Assembly (NCBI RefSeq): GCF_024721305.1
Contig: NZ_JAMXOD010000003.1
Coordinates: 124,001-188,000, forward strand
Direction of reading: 5' to 3'
Length of the DNA stretch: 64,000 bases
From: Aequitasia blattaphilus
GTDB lineage: Bacteria; Bacillota; Clostridia; Lachnospirales; Lachnospiraceae
The translations under genes were made by a program, and so were the position numbers. Numbering within the stretch: position 1 is the first letter of the stretch; each line of letters starts with the position of its first letter. Below, one piece after another: positions 9,330 through 17,223 of the stretch. The notes beneath the pieces were generated by a model. That model was not told the DNA's origin. It made no database searches and saw only the letters and a list, made by a program, of their open reading frames with translations.

Positions 9330-11582
9330 CTATTCTTCCTCCGTGCTTCTCAACAAAAAATTTCTCATCTTATCAATTACTTCATCCACTTTTATCGGCT
9401 TGGTGATGTAATCATTCATTCCAGCGTCAAATGCCATCTCCACATTCTCATCATACATACATGCTGTCATTGCAACAATTGGTATGCTTGCCGCCTCGTC
9501 AATATCCAATGCCCGTATCGCCCTTGTCGCCCCATATCCATCAAGGTTTGGCATATGTACATCCATAAAAATCAAATCATATTTCGGATTATTTTTAAAC
9601 TGCTTAACCACCTCTTCACCATCAAAAGCAAAGTCAATTTCTATGCCAGTATCTTTTAGTAATGCTTTCAGAATTTCTCTGTTAATCATCATATCTTCCG
9701 CAACTAATATCCGATTTTTCATAAAAATTCCTCTTCGATTTTTCTTTGTTTCCGATTCTTTTTCATCCTGTTGACTGCCCAAAACCACCTGGACACAGTC
9801 CACAATAAAAGAGGGAAAAATCGGTCTACCAAGATGAACCTTTGCACCTGCTTCAAAAGCAGCATCTCTATTTTCCCGCCATAATGCATCATTCATTATC
9901 ACTGCAAGATTCTCTTGATTGTATTTTTTATTTAACCTGTTAGTAAATCGAAAGCCATGCTCTTCAATGGAACGATAATCAATGAAAATTAGTGAAAATT
10001 GTTCTCCGGCTTTTAGAAGCTGTTCTGCCTCTTCCTTTGTATCTGCTAAAGTACAACGAGATCCAAATTTCACCAAAATATCTTGAAATCCATAGCGCTC
10101 ATCTCCAAAATCTCCAATAATAAGAAACTTAAGCTTTTCCCATGAAAGACTTGACTCCTCCGTGTTAATATCACTTTGTGTTCCTTTTTTTATTTGAATT
10201 GTGAAAATAAAATTTGCACCTTTTCCTTCTTCCGACTCAATCCAAATTTTTCCGCCCATTCCTTCGACAATACTCTTACAGATTACCAGCCCAAGACCTG
10301 TACCTCCAAATCTTCTTGATATACTGCTGTCGGCCTGTTGAAATGCCTGGAAAAGCTTTTCCTGCTGCTCTTTGGAAATACCAATTCCTGTATCCTTGAC
10401 TTCAAAACGCAGTGTCAATTTGTCATCCTTTTCCCAATCCTTATGAACCACCAAATCAACGCGTCCAGATTCCGGCGTAAACTTTACAGCATTCGAAATT
10501 AAATTTGCAATCACCTGGGTAAGTCTTTGCTCATCTACAAACAAAGAATCCGGTACATCTCCATCTACTTTTAGTACAAATTCCTGCTTTTTGGCTTCTA
10601 CTGTAAAGGTGGTAATCGTCACTACTTTCTTAAGAATTTCTTCTAACGACGCCTCCACAGGTACAATTTCAAATTTTGCAGACTCAATCTTCGAAACATC
10701 TAAGATATCATTAAGCAATCCCATCATGTGCTCTGCAGCGCCACTAATCTTCTCCAAATACTGTTTAATCTGCTCCATAGCCACACTATCTTTCGCCAAC
10801 TGGCTCATACCAATGATGGTATTCATCGGCGTTCTGATTTCATGACTTATATTCGATAAAAACATTGTCTTCGACTGACTTGCCTCTTCCGCTTGTACAA
10901 CTTTACTTCGATACATTATTAAAGCCAAGCCACAGGCTAATATAATTACAATAAGGGCCACCAAAAGAAGAATTGCTTGAGAATAGGCATTGCTTTGGGC
11001 CTGATGAATATAAATATCTTTTTTATCAACTCCGGCTACTATATTAGACATTTCACCATTGCTATAATAAACTGGTGCATACGCAGTCAAGTAATCTGCC
11101 CAGCCTTCTGAATAAGTTCCCAATGGAACTGTATTGGCTGTTCCCTCCAATGCCAAATCCGGATAAGGCTCTCTTTCCACCTGTTCTTCAACCAATCCCG
11201 TTTCCATTCCTGGTATATTGTCAATAATAAACTGCATCTTATTTGTTTTCGTATCCAACCGCAAATAATACGCATAAGCCAAACCTGAGTCTTTACAAAA
11301 AACCTCCAGCTCCTCTTTCATTTCCTTATAATTTTCTTTGTCCATATCCCCAACAGTCATGAATTCATCCAGTTCATCTGCTGTTGTCATTAATGCCACC
11401 GTTTTGCTAAGAGCCAACATCTCATTCATAGATGTCTCTTCAATAACTCTCGTTGCATTTCCGGCACGAGTAAGGGAAACTCCCGCAACTCCTATCACCA
11501 CTAAAATCAAGAAAATAACTAAGATTAAAAAAACAGGTTTGTAACTTCTCTTCTTCATGTGCCCTCCATTGCCTGATTCCAT
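9330..11582 (-). CDS. Membrane hybrid sensor histidine kinase with extracellular sensor and two receiver-like domains
   Basis: A 750-residue protein. A signal anchor (about residues 16-34) and a second helix near residues 200-222 enclose an extracellular Cache-like sensor. Then come HisKA (phospho-His in NISHEIRTPMNTI), HATPase (NLISNAVKFT, DTGIGIS, GGTGLGL), a divergent receiver-like domain (~490-610; its start IIGDFGDE lacks the usual acidic pair) and a canonical receiver (ILVAEDMMIN, IFMDVHMPNLDG). Two starts are possible: ATG at 11582, with GAGG 8 bases upstream inside the end of the previous gene, or ATG at 11558 (MKKRSYKP), with GGAGGG only a few bases away. The second gives a more typical signal anchor. 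It sits 3 bases after the secreted membrane protein gene, which may be its sensing partner. Confidence 0.9.
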   Translation of the reverse strand: MESGNGGHMKKRSYKPVFLILVIFLILVVIGVAGVSLTRAGNATRVIEETSMNEMLALSKTVALMTTADELDEFMTVGDMDKENYKEMKEELEVFCKDSGLAYAYYLRLDTKTNKMQFIIDNIPGMETGLVEEQVEREPYPDLALEGTANTVPLGTYSEGWADYLTAYAPVYYSNGEMSNIVAGVDKKDIYIHQAQSNAYSQAILLLVALIVIILACGLALIMYRSKVVQAEEASQSKTMFLSNISHEIRTPMNTIIGMSQLAKDSVAMEQIKQYLEKISGAAEHMMGLLNDILDVSKIESAKFEIVPVEASLEEILKKVVTITTFTVEAKKQEFVLKVDGDVPDSLFVDEQRLTQVIANLISNAVKFTPESGRVDLVVHKDWEKDDKLTLRFEVKDTGIGISKEQQEKLFQAFQQADSSISRRFGGTGLGLVICKSIVEGMGGKIWIESEEGKGANFIFTIQIKKGTQSDINTEESSLSWEKLKFLIIGDFGDERYGFQDILVKFGSRCTLADTKEEAEQLLKAGEQFSLIFIDYRSIEEHGFRFTNRLNKKYNQENLAVIMNDALWRENRDAAFEAGAKVHLGRPIFPSFIVDCVQVVLGSQQDEKESETKKNRRGIFMKNRILVAEDMMINREILKALLKDTGIEIDFAFDGEEVVKQFKNNPKYDLIFMDVHMPNLDGYGATRAIRALDIDEAASIPIVAMTACMYDENVEMAFDAGMNDYITKPIKVDEVIDKMRNFLLRSTEEE

Positions 11583-11585
11583 TCC

Positions 11586-12866
11586 CTATTCCTCGTACAA
11601 GTTTCTTTGAATCTGTCGGCGCATTCTTTGTGCCTTTTTCCTCTTCTTTGCTCTTTGAATCTTTAAATGCTGACGATACAGTAATGCAGCACATATTCCA
11701 ACTGCGAAAACAAATAGAAAGAAGAAGGTAACACGAAAATATTTTACTTTTTTGTAAATCACCTCAATACTATGAGATCCCTCTATCTTTGTAAAAGTAA
11801 ATGCTTTATCCTTTTTGTTATACTCAACAGCCTTACCATCGACACGAACTTCCGAAATCTTTTGTCCTTTTACCTCTTGGTAGTCAATCGAGATTTTTTC
11901 TCCCTGCAAAACCTTTTGTATATCCTTCTTTTCTTTCCCTCCAACAGTCTGTATTACCTCCAGCTGTTGATAATAAGGTACTTCCGTTTGATAAAATCGT
12001 ACTTTACGCTCCTGCGTATCCTCTACAACATTTACCGCTGCCAAAAACTTTCCCGGACCAACCACACAGATTGACTCTGGTTCATCCCAAGTTATATTTT
12101 CAAACTTAAAATCCAACTGTGTAGAAGACACAATATCCCTTGCTGAGATGGAGTACATATTAATAAAAGAGCCAATCCCCATACCTGCTGTCAAAGGGAA
12201 ATTAACGATATAGTCACCTGACACACATAAGTCCTGGAAATTGTCGCCTTGTGAGGTATGACTAAAAGACCCTAAGTCATCTGTTATCTGAAAATCAGAG
12301 TTTAAAATTTTGAAACTATATCCACCTTCGTCATTTGTTTGAATTACATATTGATCCGTTTCTTCATCGTAGCCAATTCCTAAAACATTAAAATCATCCG
12401 CTATTTTAATCCGGTCTTCATACTCAAAAGTTTCGCTATTGAGCACATACAAACAGCCTCTGTTCTCCGGATCTGCCGCTGTATATAAGCTAACCAATAT
12501 TTTCTTGGTCTTGGGATTATACGTCATTCCATTACAATGCTCATAATGAATAGAATCAATCCTTTTTGCCAAAGAATACTGCTCGACCTTGTTTCCATTC
12601 TCATCCTTATTGTTTCGGTAGTACGCCCTTAGAATATCTGGTGTATCTACTGTATCATCCTTGTTTTCCAAGGTAACAATATAATCTTCCGTCACACAGA
12701 CAGATTGCACAAGTCCTTCTTCCAGATTTTCCTCAAATAACAATTCCCATTCGCTGCCTTCAAAGACAGACTCATCTGCAATTTCAGCATGTACTGTTTC
12801 TGGTCTGATCACCATTAATAACGCAATAAAAATCAGAACTATCCCTAACTGTTTCGTCCCCTTCAT
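11586..12866 (-). CDS. Secreted, membrane-anchored protein of unknown function (propeller-like ectodomain)
   Basis: A 426-residue protein with a cleavable-looking signal peptide ending near VHAEIA (about residue 27), a large ectodomain, one membrane helix at about residues 383-403 and a short basic cytoplasmic tail rich in Lys and Arg. The ectodomain contains repeated strand-turn patterns such as RAYYRNNKDENG, GCLYVLNSETFEYED and GGYSFKILNSDFQI, suggesting a beta-propeller, followed before the helix by a small beta domain (ISEVRVDGKAVEY). I do not recognise the family with certainty. It is the second gene of an operon and lies 3 bases before a hybrid kinase whose sensor domain is on the same side of the membrane, so a receptor or co-receptor role is a reasonable inference. 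AGGGGAG lies just before the ATG. Confidence 0.7.
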   Translation of the reverse strand: MKGTKQLGIVLIFIALLMVIRPETVHAEIADESVFEGSEWELLFEENLEEGLVQSVCVTEDYIVTLENKDDTVDTPDILRAYYRNNKDENGNKVEQYSLAKRIDSIHYEHCNGMTYNPKTKKILVSLYTAADPENRGCLYVLNSETFEYEDRIKIADDFNVLGIGYDEETDQYVIQTNDEGGYSFKILNSDFQITDDLGSFSHTSQGDNFQDLCVSGDYIVNFPLTAGMGIGSFINMYSISARDIVSSTQLDFKFENITWDEPESICVVGPGKFLAAVNVVEDTQERKVRFYQTEVPYYQQLEVIQTVGGKEKKDIQKVLQGEKISIDYQEVKGQKISEVRVDGKAVEYNKKDKAFTFTKIEGSHSIEVIYKKVKYFRVTFFFLFVFAVGICAALLYRQHLKIQRAKKRKKAQRMRRQIQRNLYEE

Positions 12867-12884
12867 TCCAGCTCCCCTTGCGTT

Positions 12885-13727
12885 TTATAAAATTTCTAAA
12901 TATCTAGAAAGGGCATCCTGCCAGGTCGGAAGTAACTCAAATCCGTTTTCAACCAATTTTTTTTGTTCCATCCTACTGTTATGTGGTCTTTTTGCTTTTG
13001 CCGGGAACATCTCGCTTGTTACTGGATTCACTTTAATATCGACTCCAGCCTGCTTAAATATTTCCTTGGCAAAATCGTACCATGAAATATATCCGCCTTG
13101 ATTCGTAGCATGATATCTTCCATATTTCTCCGAAAGTGTCATATCCACAATTAATCTTGCCAGATCATAAGTATAAGTAGGTGATCCGATTTGATCATCC
13201 ACCACATTTAACTCATCTCTTGTTTCAGAAAGCTTAAGCATGGTTTTGATAAAGTTATTTCCGTTCACTCCAAACACCCACGCAATTCGAACCGTGAAAT
13301 ATTTATCCAGATATTCCTCTACCGCAAGCTCTCCTTCGTATTTCGTCTGGCCGTAGACGTTTAATGGGTCTCTTTTGTCATCTGGATCCCAAGGTCTCTC
13401 CCCTGTTCCGTCAAACACATAATCTGTACTGATATACATCATCTTGATATCTTTTTCCTTACATACCTTCGCAATATACTTCGTCCCCAGCGCATTAATT
13501 TTTCGACACAGCTCCACATTATCTTCAGCAGCATCTACTGCAGTATACGCAGCACAATGAATCACTCCATCTATATCTAAAGGCAGCATTACCTCCCGAA
13601 CCTTTGCTTCGTCTGTAATGTCCATTTCTTCAATATCAACTCCCACATAAGAATGTCCTCTTTTTGAAAGTTCATTTACAACATCATGTCCTAACTGACC
13701 CTTAACTCCTGTTACTAAATAGTTCAT
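12885..13727 (-). CDS. rfbD: dTDP-4-dehydrorhamnose reductase
   Basis: A 280-residue short-chain dehydrogenase/reductase that makes dTDP-L-rhamnose in nucleotide-sugar synthesis. Visible landmarks are the NADPH-binding TGVKGQLGHDV, VIHCAAYTAVDAAE, MMYISTDYVFDG and the catalytic YGQTK (Tyr-x-x-x-Lys). The frame is open 30 codons further upstream, but the start at 13727 is preferred because AAGGAGA lies at the right distance and because the promoter at 13770-13798 leaves little room for a longer form. The rest of the rhamnose pathway (rfbA, B, C) is not nearby; instead the gene heads an operon with a secreted protein and two hybrid kinases. Confidence 0.92.
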   Translation of the reverse strand: MNYLVTGVKGQLGHDVVNELSKRGHSYVGVDIEEMDITDEAKVREVMLPLDIDGVIHCAAYTAVDAAEDNVELCRKINALGTKYIAKVCKEKDIKMMYISTDYVFDGTGERPWDPDDKRDPLNVYGQTKYEGELAVEEYLDKYFTVRIAWVFGVNGNNFIKTMLKLSETRDELNVVDDQIGSPTYTYDLARLIVDMTLSEKYGRYHATNQGGYISWYDFAKEIFKQAGVDIKVNPVTSEMFPAKAKRPHNSRMEQKKLVENGFELLPTWQDALSRYLEIL

Positions 13728-13769
13728 ATATTCTATCTCCTTCTCGATTAAAATCATTCGTATACACCT

Positions 13770-13798
13770 ATTATCGTATGTTTTCCCATGGTTGTCAA
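13770..13798 (-). promoter_or_regulatory. Strong promoter of the rfbD-kinase operon
   Basis: On the minus strand: consensus TTGACA (13798-13793), 17-base spacer, GATAAT (13775-13770). It lies about 43 bases before the rfbD start. Confidence 0.75.
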
Positions 13799-13829
13799 TT
13801 AAAAGCAAAGAAGACAAATCTAAAGTTAT

Positions 13830-13848
13830 ATTTATAATTATTATAAAT
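13830..13848. promoter_or_regulatory. PerR box (peroxide-stress operator) upstream of the catalase gene
   Basis: The 15 bases at 13832-13846, TTATAATTATTATAA, match the published Bacillus subtilis PerR consensus TTATAATNATTATAA at every position, and the palindrome extends perfectly to 19 bases. PerR is a metal-dependent repressor released by hydrogen peroxide and classically controls katA. The box ends 9 bases before the catalase -35 element. The perR gene itself is not in the window. Confidence 0.85.
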
Positions 13849-13855
13849 CTTTAAT

Positions 13856-13884
13856 TTGATTTCAATATGCTTTAATGCTTTAAT
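13856..13884 (+). promoter_or_regulatory. Promoter of the catalase gene
   Basis: TTGATT (13856-13861), 17-base spacer, TTTAAT (13879-13884). It lies between the PerR box and the ribosome site AAGGAGGT. Confidence 0.6.
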
Positions 13885-13911
13885 TAGGCTATAGAGAAGG
13901 AGGTAATCAAC

Positions 13912-15438
13912 ATGAACGACGACATGAAAAAGAACAAGAAACTCACCAACTCTGTGGGTGCTCCCGTTTCCGATAATACCAACTCCAATACTGCAGGCGA
14001 AAGAGGTCCTATGACCATGCAAAATCCATGGTTTATAGAAAAACTGGCACACTTTGACCGGGAAGTTATCCCAGAAAGAAGGATGCACGCAAAAGGATCT
14101 GGTGCTTTCGGAACCTTCAAAGTAACCCACGACATTACCAATTATACAAAAGCAAAGATTTTTTCGGAAATTGGCAAAGAGACCGAGATGTTTGTTCGCT
14201 TCTCAACTGTCGCCGGAGAAAGGGGCGCTGCAGATGCTGAGCGGGATATTCGAGGCTTCGCACTAAAATTTTACACTGAAGAAGGAAACTGGGACTTAGT
14301 CGGAAATAACACTCCTGTTTTCTTCCTTCGGGATCCATTAAGATTCCCTGATTTGAACCACGCTGTAAAACGCGATCCCAAAACCAATATGCGTTCTGCA
14401 CAGAATAACTGGGATTTCTGGAGTATGCTTCCTGAGGCTCTTCATCAAGTAACGATTACCATGTCTGACCGTGGAATTCCAAAATCTTACCGCCATATGC
14501 ATGGATTTGGAAGTCACACCTACAGTATGATTAACGAAAAGAATGAAAGAGTATGGGTAAAATATCACTGGAGAACCGTTCAAGGAATCGAAAACATCTC
14601 TGATTCAGAAGCTGCTGCAATCGTTGCCCATGACCGTGAAAGTCACCAAAGAGATTTATTTGAATCTATTGAAAAAGGGGATTTCCCCAAATGGGATTTC
14701 TACATTCAGGTTATGACTGAAGAACAAGCAAATAACCACAAAGAAAATCCATTTGATATCACAAAAATTTGGAGTCATAAAGAGTACCCGTTAATTCCAG
14801 TTGGACGCTTCGAACTCAACCGGAACCCGGAAAACTATTTTGCCGATGTAGAGCAAGCTGCTTTTAATCCTGCAAGTATTGTTCCCGGTGTGGGACTCTC
14901 TCCTGACAAACTCCTGCAAGGCCGGCTTTTCTCCTACGGAGATGCTCAACGTTATCGGCTTGGTGTAAATCATACCGCTATTCCGGTAAATGCTCCAAGG
15001 TGTCCGTTCCACGCTTATCATAGAGATGGTCAAATGAGAGTGGATGGAAATTATGGTGCAACTACTCATTACCAGCCAAATAGCTACGGCGAATGGGAAG
15101 AACAAAAAGAGCAAAAGGAGCCGCCTCTTGAAATCAAGGGAGCAATGGATTCCTATGAACCAAAGGATGATCAAACCGACAACACCTTCTATCAACCCGG
15201 TGATTTGTACCGTTTGATTGATGATGACAAAAAGACTGCCTTAATTGATAACACCCTTCGAAATATGGACGGAGTCTCTGATAACATCAGATACCGCCAT
15301 TGCGCACACTGTTATCTGGCAGACAAAGATTATGGTACAAGACTAACAAAGGGCTTCTCTCTTGATTTGAACGAGGTGATTCGTTTATCTGAAATGTCTC
15401 ATGACGAGCGAATGAATGCAACGAAATTCAAGCCATAA
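13912..15438 (+). CDS. katA: Heme catalase (monofunctional, small-subunit type)
   Basis: A 508-residue catalase that converts hydrogen peroxide to water and oxygen. The distal His lies in [13 protein letters not shown], the catalytic Asn region is [14 protein letters not shown], and the proximal heme-ligand Tyr lies in [14 protein letters not shown]. Length and the absence of a C-terminal flavodoxin-like domain place it in the small-subunit class, close in size to Bacillus KatA. The ribosome site AAGGAGGT is near-perfect. A PerR box and promoter lie directly upstream, so it should be induced by peroxide. It is a single-gene unit closed by its own terminator. Catalase is not common among strict anaerobes and points to tolerance of oxygen exposure. 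Confidence 0.97.
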   Translation: MNDDMKKNKKLTNSVGAPVSDNTNSNTAGERGPMTMQNPWFIEKLAHFDREVIPERRMHAKGSGAFGTFKVTHDITNYTKAKIFSEIGKETEMFVRFSTVAGERGAADAERDIRGFALKFYTEEGNWDLVGNNTPVFFLRDPLRFPDLNHAVKRDPKTNMRSAQNNWDFWSMLPEALHQVTITMSDRGIPKSYRHMHGFGSHTYSMINEKNERVWVKYHWRTVQGIENISDSEAAAIVAHDRESHQRDLFESIEKGDFPKWDFYIQVMTEEQANNHKENPFDITKIWSHKEYPLIPVGRFELNRNPENYFADVEQAAFNPASIVPGVGLSPDKLLQGRLFSYGDAQRYRLGVNHTAIPVNAPRCPFHAYHRDGQMRVDGNYGATTHYQPNSYGEWEEQKEQKEPPLEIKGAMDSYEPKDDQTDNTFYQPGDLYRLIDDDKKTALIDNTLRNMDGVSDNIRYRHCAHCYLADKDYGTRLTKGFSLDLNEVIRLSEMSHDERMNATKFKP

Positions 15439-15444
15439 TAAAAG

Positions 15445-15490
15445 TGCCTCAGGGTAACTGCACTTCGTGCAATTCCCTGAGGCATTTTTT
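15445..15490. terminator. Terminator after the catalase gene
   Basis: TGCCTCAGGG (15445-15454) pairs with CCCTGAGGCA (15475-15484), with an inner stem TGCAC/GTGCA, followed by six T. The convergent gene on the minus strand ends in the T-run, so the element may serve both. Confidence 0.9.
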
Positions 15491-16622
15491 ATTCTCTACT
15501 GTATAAGCTCAGCATTTTGTTCCATATAATCTTTGCATCATTTAAAATATAGTCAAAGCCTCCCGCTTTATAGAGATTGATAATAATCATTCCTGCCGGC
15601 ACAGCTAAAATCATTCCAATCACACTTCCGATTTTAAGACCAATGTATAAAAACACTAACGTCATCAATGGATTGAGCCCCATACTATCTCCTACAAGTT
15701 TGGGTTGAATCAGCTGTCTGACTAATTGTGTAATAACGTAAATCACAACAAGCCCTATTGCCATTTTATATTCCCCTGTCATAAATAAATATATGGCCCA
15801 CGGAATTAATGCTGTTCCAGTCCCAAAAAATGGAAGGAAATCTAAAAAGGAAATAATTAAGGCCAAGAGAACGTAATATGGCACCGATAAAATAATAAAT
15901 CCAATCAAAAGAATACAAAAAACAACTGCCATGATTTTAAACTGTGCCTTAAAATATCCTCCTAAGGCCATCTTTAAGTTTGAAATTATGATAGACATTT
16001 TCTTAGACACTGCTTCTGGAGCCACTTTCTTCGACCATACAATCCATTCATCTCTTTCTGATACAAAGAAATAAGCTGACATCATGGTAATCACAATACT
16101 AATTAATGTGGAAGGTATCTGTTTTGCTACGTTACTTGCAAAGTTAAATGTTGGCGTTCCTGCATTTCTCAAAAAATCCGTTACGTAACTTCCCAGATTA
16201 TCAGTCAAAGATGTTAATCCCTCCTGGAATACTTCTGGCAGATTACGAATTAAATTCTGGGAAAATGAAATGGTATTTGCCATGGCATCTTCAGCTGATC
16301 GATAAATCTGTGGAAGATTTTCTAATAAGCTTGATATCTCTTTAAACACCTTACTTCCCGCAAAATAGAAAGCACAACCTATTCCAGCCAATACCAATAT
16401 AATAATAATGGCTGAACCAAGCTTCCTCTTCATCTTGATTTTTGCCTCTAAAAACTTCACAAGAGGGCTGGCAATATACGCTATGAACCATCCAATTACA
16501 AAGGGCATAAAAAAGCGTAAAAACTTAAGTCCAAAGTATATGAAAGCCACCGTAAATATAAGACTCAGCACAAGACTTAGTGCTGCTTTCCAAAAGGGTT
16601 TATCTACTTCAAAATCACTCAT
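15489..16622 (-). CDS. AI-2E family transporter (YdbI/YtvI-type membrane protein)
   Basis: A 377-residue multi-pass membrane protein from the ATG at 16622, chosen because AGGAGG lies 6 bases upstream; the frame is open 18 codons further but without a ribosome site. It has about eight helices, the early FVIGWFIAYIASPLVKFLE segment and the conserved late segments FGTGTALIPWAIY and QPKLVGDSMGLNP that mark the AI-2E/PerM family. Members export small molecules or act as sodium-proton antiporters; the substrate cannot be inferred. The start overlaps the end of the ysxC gene by 8 bases (ATGAGTGA), so it is translationally coupled to the lon-ysxC group. Confidence 0.88.
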   Translation of the reverse strand: MSDFEVDKPFWKAALSLVLSLIFTVAFIYFGLKFLRFFMPFVIGWFIAYIASPLVKFLEAKIKMKRKLGSAIIIILVLAGIGCAFYFAGSKVFKEISSLLENLPQIYRSAEDAMANTISFSQNLIRNLPEVFQEGLTSLTDNLGSYVTDFLRNAGTPTFNFASNVAKQIPSTLISIVITMMSAYFFVSERDEWIVWSKKVAPEAVSKKMSIIISNLKMALGGYFKAQFKIMAVVFCILLIGFIILSVPYYVLLALIISFLDFLPFFGTGTALIPWAIYLFMTGEYKMAIGLVVIYVITQLVRQLIQPKLVGDSMGLNPLMTLVFLYIGLKIGSVIGMILAVPAGMIIINLYKAGGFDYILNDAKIIWNKMLSLYSRE

Positions 16623-17223
16623 CAAATTCCTCCTCAGGTTTGAGAATATTATCGTCCACATATTTCCAAATTTCATCTCTTCCCTGCTTTGTAACAGCAG
16701 AATAAGGGATAAAAATTGTATTGTCAGGAAGTTCTAAGCCCTCCTTAATCATCTTTATATGCTTTTGAACTTGACTGCGCTTTAGCTTATCTAATTTTGT
16801 TGCTATAATAATCGGCTGATATCCCATATCTGTAATGAAGCGGTACATCATCTGGTCATTTGCACCAGGCTTGTGACGAATATCAATCAAAAGGAAAATC
16901 GCCTTCAACTGCATGGAACCATGTAAATAGCGTTCAATAAGCTTTCCCCACTTTTTCTTTTCATTCTCCGATACTTTCGCATATCCATATCCTGGCAAAT
17001 CTACCAAATACAATTCTTTATTAATATTGTAAAAATTTATTGTCTGGGTTTTTCCAGGTGTCTGTGAAATTCTGGCAAGGGATTTACGATTCATCAATCC
17101 GTTAATCAGAGAAGACTTCCCTACATTTGATTTTCCAGCAAATGCAATCTCTGGAAGCTCGTTCTCCGGAAGTACACTGGTAATGCCACATACTGTTTCT
17201 AATTCTACATTTTTAATTATCAT
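16615..17223 (-). CDS. ysxC: Ribosome-biogenesis GTPase YsxC/EngB
   Basis: A 202-residue TrmE-Era-like GTPase needed for late assembly of the 50S subunit. G-motifs are present: Walker A GKSNVGKSSL, switch TPGKTQTINF, G3 DLPGYGYAK and G4 ATKLDK. Its place directly after lon, overlapping it by 11 bases, is the arrangement typical of Firmicutes. Confidence 0.96.
   Translation of the reverse strand: MIIKNVELETVCGITSVLPENELPEIAFAGKSNVGKSSLINGLMNRKSLARISQTPGKTQTINFYNINKELYLVDLPGYGYAKVSENEKKKWGKLIERYLHGSMQLKAIFLLIDIRHKPGANDQMMYRFITDMGYQPIIIATKLDKLKRSQVQKHIKMIKEGLELPDNTIFIPYSAVTKQGRDEIWKYVDDNILKPEEEFDE

Noticed and set aside
13728-13817. Longer rfbD with 30 extra N-terminal codons
   Set aside because: The extension covers the promoter -10 element, lacks a ribosome site, and precedes the normal start of the nucleotide-binding fold.
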